A stretch of DNA of 64,000 bases from Patella vulgata (taxonomy: Eukaryota > Mollusca > Gastropoda > Patellidae), in NCBI RefSeq assembly GCF_932274485.2, contig NC_065882.2:78208767-78272766 (forward strand), in the 5' to 3' direction. Positions 23,935 to 64,000 of the stretch are shown here, piece after piece. The notes below the pieces were generated by a model. That model was not told the origin of the DNA and made no database searches. It saw only the letters and a list, made by a program, of their open reading frames with translations. The position numbers and the translations under genes were made by a program. Position 1 is the first letter of the stretch; each line of letters begins with the position of its first letter.

Positions 23935-24595
23935 AAGCTCACCACATGACCAACAACTTTACGATATGTTATAGTGTCGCATTCACACTCTAAATATTAT
24001 ACGACTCAAGCTCACCACGTGGCCAATAACTTTACGATGGTATTATAGCGTCGTATTGACACTCTAAATATTATACGGCTCAAGCTCACCACGTGGCCAA
24101 CAACTTTACGATGGTATTATAGCGTCGTATTGACACTCTAAATATTATACGACTCAAGCTCGCCACGTGGCCAACAACATTACGGTATGTTATAGCGTCG
24201 CATTCACACTCTAAATATTATACGACTCAAGCTCGCCACGTGGCCAACAACATTACGATGGTATTATAGCGTCGCATTGACACTCTAAATATTATACGGC
24301 TCAAGCTCACCACGTGGCCAACAACTTTACGATGGTATTATAGCGTCGCATTGACACTCTAAATATTATACGACTCAAGCTCGCCACGTGGCCAACAACA
24401 TTACGGTATGTTATAGCGTCGCATTCACACTCTAAATATTATACGCCTCAAGCTCGCCACGTGGCCAACAACATTACGGTATGTTATAGCGTCGCATTCA
24501 CACTCTAAATATTATACGACTCAAGCTCGCCACGTGGCCAATAACTTTACGGTATGTTATTATAGTGTCGCATTAACACTCTAAATATTATACAA
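23935..24595. repeat. 73-74-bp satellite array with two unit types
   Basis: About nine units, each with CAAGCTCGCCACGTGGCC and CACTCTAAATATTATACG. Two variants, one with CATTACGGTATGTTATAG and one with TTTACGATGGTATTATAG, alternate in blocks. The array ends about 700 bases before the GH31 start codon. Confidence 0.92.
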
Positions 24596-25211
24596 CATCT
24601 ATTATATCGACATAAACCGCAGTTTATATTTATTTACAGGCATAAAAAAATCCCCAACTCATTATATTAAAAATACAGATAGGACGACTGCTGATAAAAT
24701 GTTAATATATATTATGTTTTTGTCTTTACAATCATTTTTACTTTGGATTATTAAAAACAAATTAAAATGTGCCACCCACATGTTTTTGTGTGTGTGTGTG
24801 GGGGGGGGGGGACTTTTTATGAATACGGATTGATTGTGAACCCCTCTCCCCTCAGTGTACATACAGTTGTTACTATCTGCATGTACATATAATTCAAGTT
24901 AGTTATATAAATATTTATAGACATCAAGAATCAAAGGGTATATTGATATATTATTTGTTCGAGTTCAACATGATAAATAATACTTAAAACTTTCAACACG
25001 AAAAAATGCGGTGGTTTGCAAATAAGGATCTGGTTGCCATACTACCACAAAAATATGTACGAAACAGGCGAAATCGAATATATTCGTTTGCGGATATTTT
25101 GTAAAATGCAAGCAGGCTGTCAATATAGGTATGCTAGGTATATGTGGATTTCAAAAATGAAGACCACGCAAACCAAAAAGAATATTTGTTCATTAGATCA
25201 ACACGGTTCAA
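24596..25211. other. Region upstream of the GH31 gene
   Basis: It contains a (GT)n/(G)n run at 24788-24810. It should contain the promoter or a 5' UTR intron, but I see no motif strong enough to name. Confidence 0.35.
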
Positions 25212-25295
25212 TATCCTATCTTTTCAGGTGACTAGACGGCAGGGGAGCAACTCATTGGATATTAGTGTGATAACGTATGAAACAAAAAGTTCAAA
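25212..25295 (+). promoter_or_regulatory. Possible 5' UTR splice acceptor and start-codon context of the GH31 gene
   Basis: A pyrimidine-rich run ending in TTTTCAG at 25221-25227 could be the acceptor of a 5' UTR exon beginning at 25228. The start context is TTCAAAATGAC, with A at -3. No convincing TATA box is visible, so the promoter probably lies upstream with a non-coding first exon that I cannot place. Confidence 0.35.
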
Positions 25296-63608
<38,313 letters not shown>

Positions 63609-63689
63609 GTTATAATGGCTGTTTGTTTTAGAAAAAAACATATAGCTCTTTATAAAACTTTTGTTGTTTTAATGTTTTTTAAATACATC

Positions 63690-63695
63690 AATAAA
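63690..63695 (+). terminator. Candidate poly(A) signal after the GH31 stop
   Basis: AATAAA lies 82 bases after the TAA at 63606-63608 and is followed by a TG-rich run (CTGTGTATATG). This would fit a short 3' UTR if the gene ends here rather than splicing on. Confidence 0.35.
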
Positions 63696-64000
63696 AAACT
63701 GTGTATATGCAAATTTATGTCTTTCTGGATCAAAGCTGTCTATCGTCAACAGTGATTGAAAGTTGAGTAAATTCATAACTTAAGTCTGAAAATGCTTTGT
63801 GAAACCGGGGTCAGGTCTTCAAAATCATTTAGAAATTGCAAGCACTGTATAGTATTCAATTTTTAAAGGAACCCAATGGTTTTGTCATCTGTTCTAGAAT
63901 GATCTTCACGCACCTCGTTATGAATTATGTTCTTTTAGGTGTTCCCCAAAAGCTGTCATCTTCACATTTCGAACATCAATAGAATGCATTAAAAATACAT

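Overview
This is a stretch of animal nuclear DNA: AT-rich, intron-rich and packed with SINEs, MITEs, microsatellites and minisatellites. The two tRNA-headed SINE families, the dense foldback elements and the gene content suggest a mollusc, perhaps a marine gastropod. The phylum is an inference from repeat style and protein style, not a database result.

Two protein-coding genes can be supported, both on the + strand. (1) The 3' end of a Patched-domain (RND/SSD-like) multipass membrane protein, spliced exons 1208-10727. The 5' part lies outside the window, and a 33-bp minisatellite begins right after its stop codon. (2) A large intestinal-type alpha-glucosidase gene of glycoside hydrolase family 31 (maltase-glucoamylase / sucrase-isomaltase type), 25296-63608. 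It encodes a type II membrane anchor and two complete trefoil + GH31 units in tandem, then the start of a third trefoil module. I could read 45 coding exons with consistent phases (1928 codons to an in-frame stop). The two GH31 units share exon lengths and phases almost one for one. The exception is one intron present in unit 1 and absent from unit 2. Both units keep the nucleophile (DMNEP) and the acid/base (HWLGDN) aspartates.

Layout: 1-11 kb, last exons of the Patched-domain gene with SINE, MITE and minisatellite-filled introns. 11-25.3 kb, no convincing gene except one possible minus-strand first exon (11379-11496); this part holds SINE copies, MITEs and several satellites, including a 73-bp array at 23935-24595. 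25.3-63.6 kb, the GH31 gene. 63.6-64 kb, possible 3' UTR or intron.

The most unusual pattern is in the GH31 introns. At least seven splice junctions have been copied in tandem into the neighbouring intron. In several cases the copies form a minisatellite whose unit carries the splice-site motif, with the true splice site as the terminal unit. Other points of interest are a nearly identical catalytic exon in the two GH31 units (possible gene conversion), joint loss of two cysteines in all three trefoil domains, a stop codon embedded in a strong splice donor at the end of the last exon, and two SINE families with unrelated heads but a common 3' tail. I saw no CRISPR array, no rRNA, no free-standing tRNA gene and no retroviral or LTR element.
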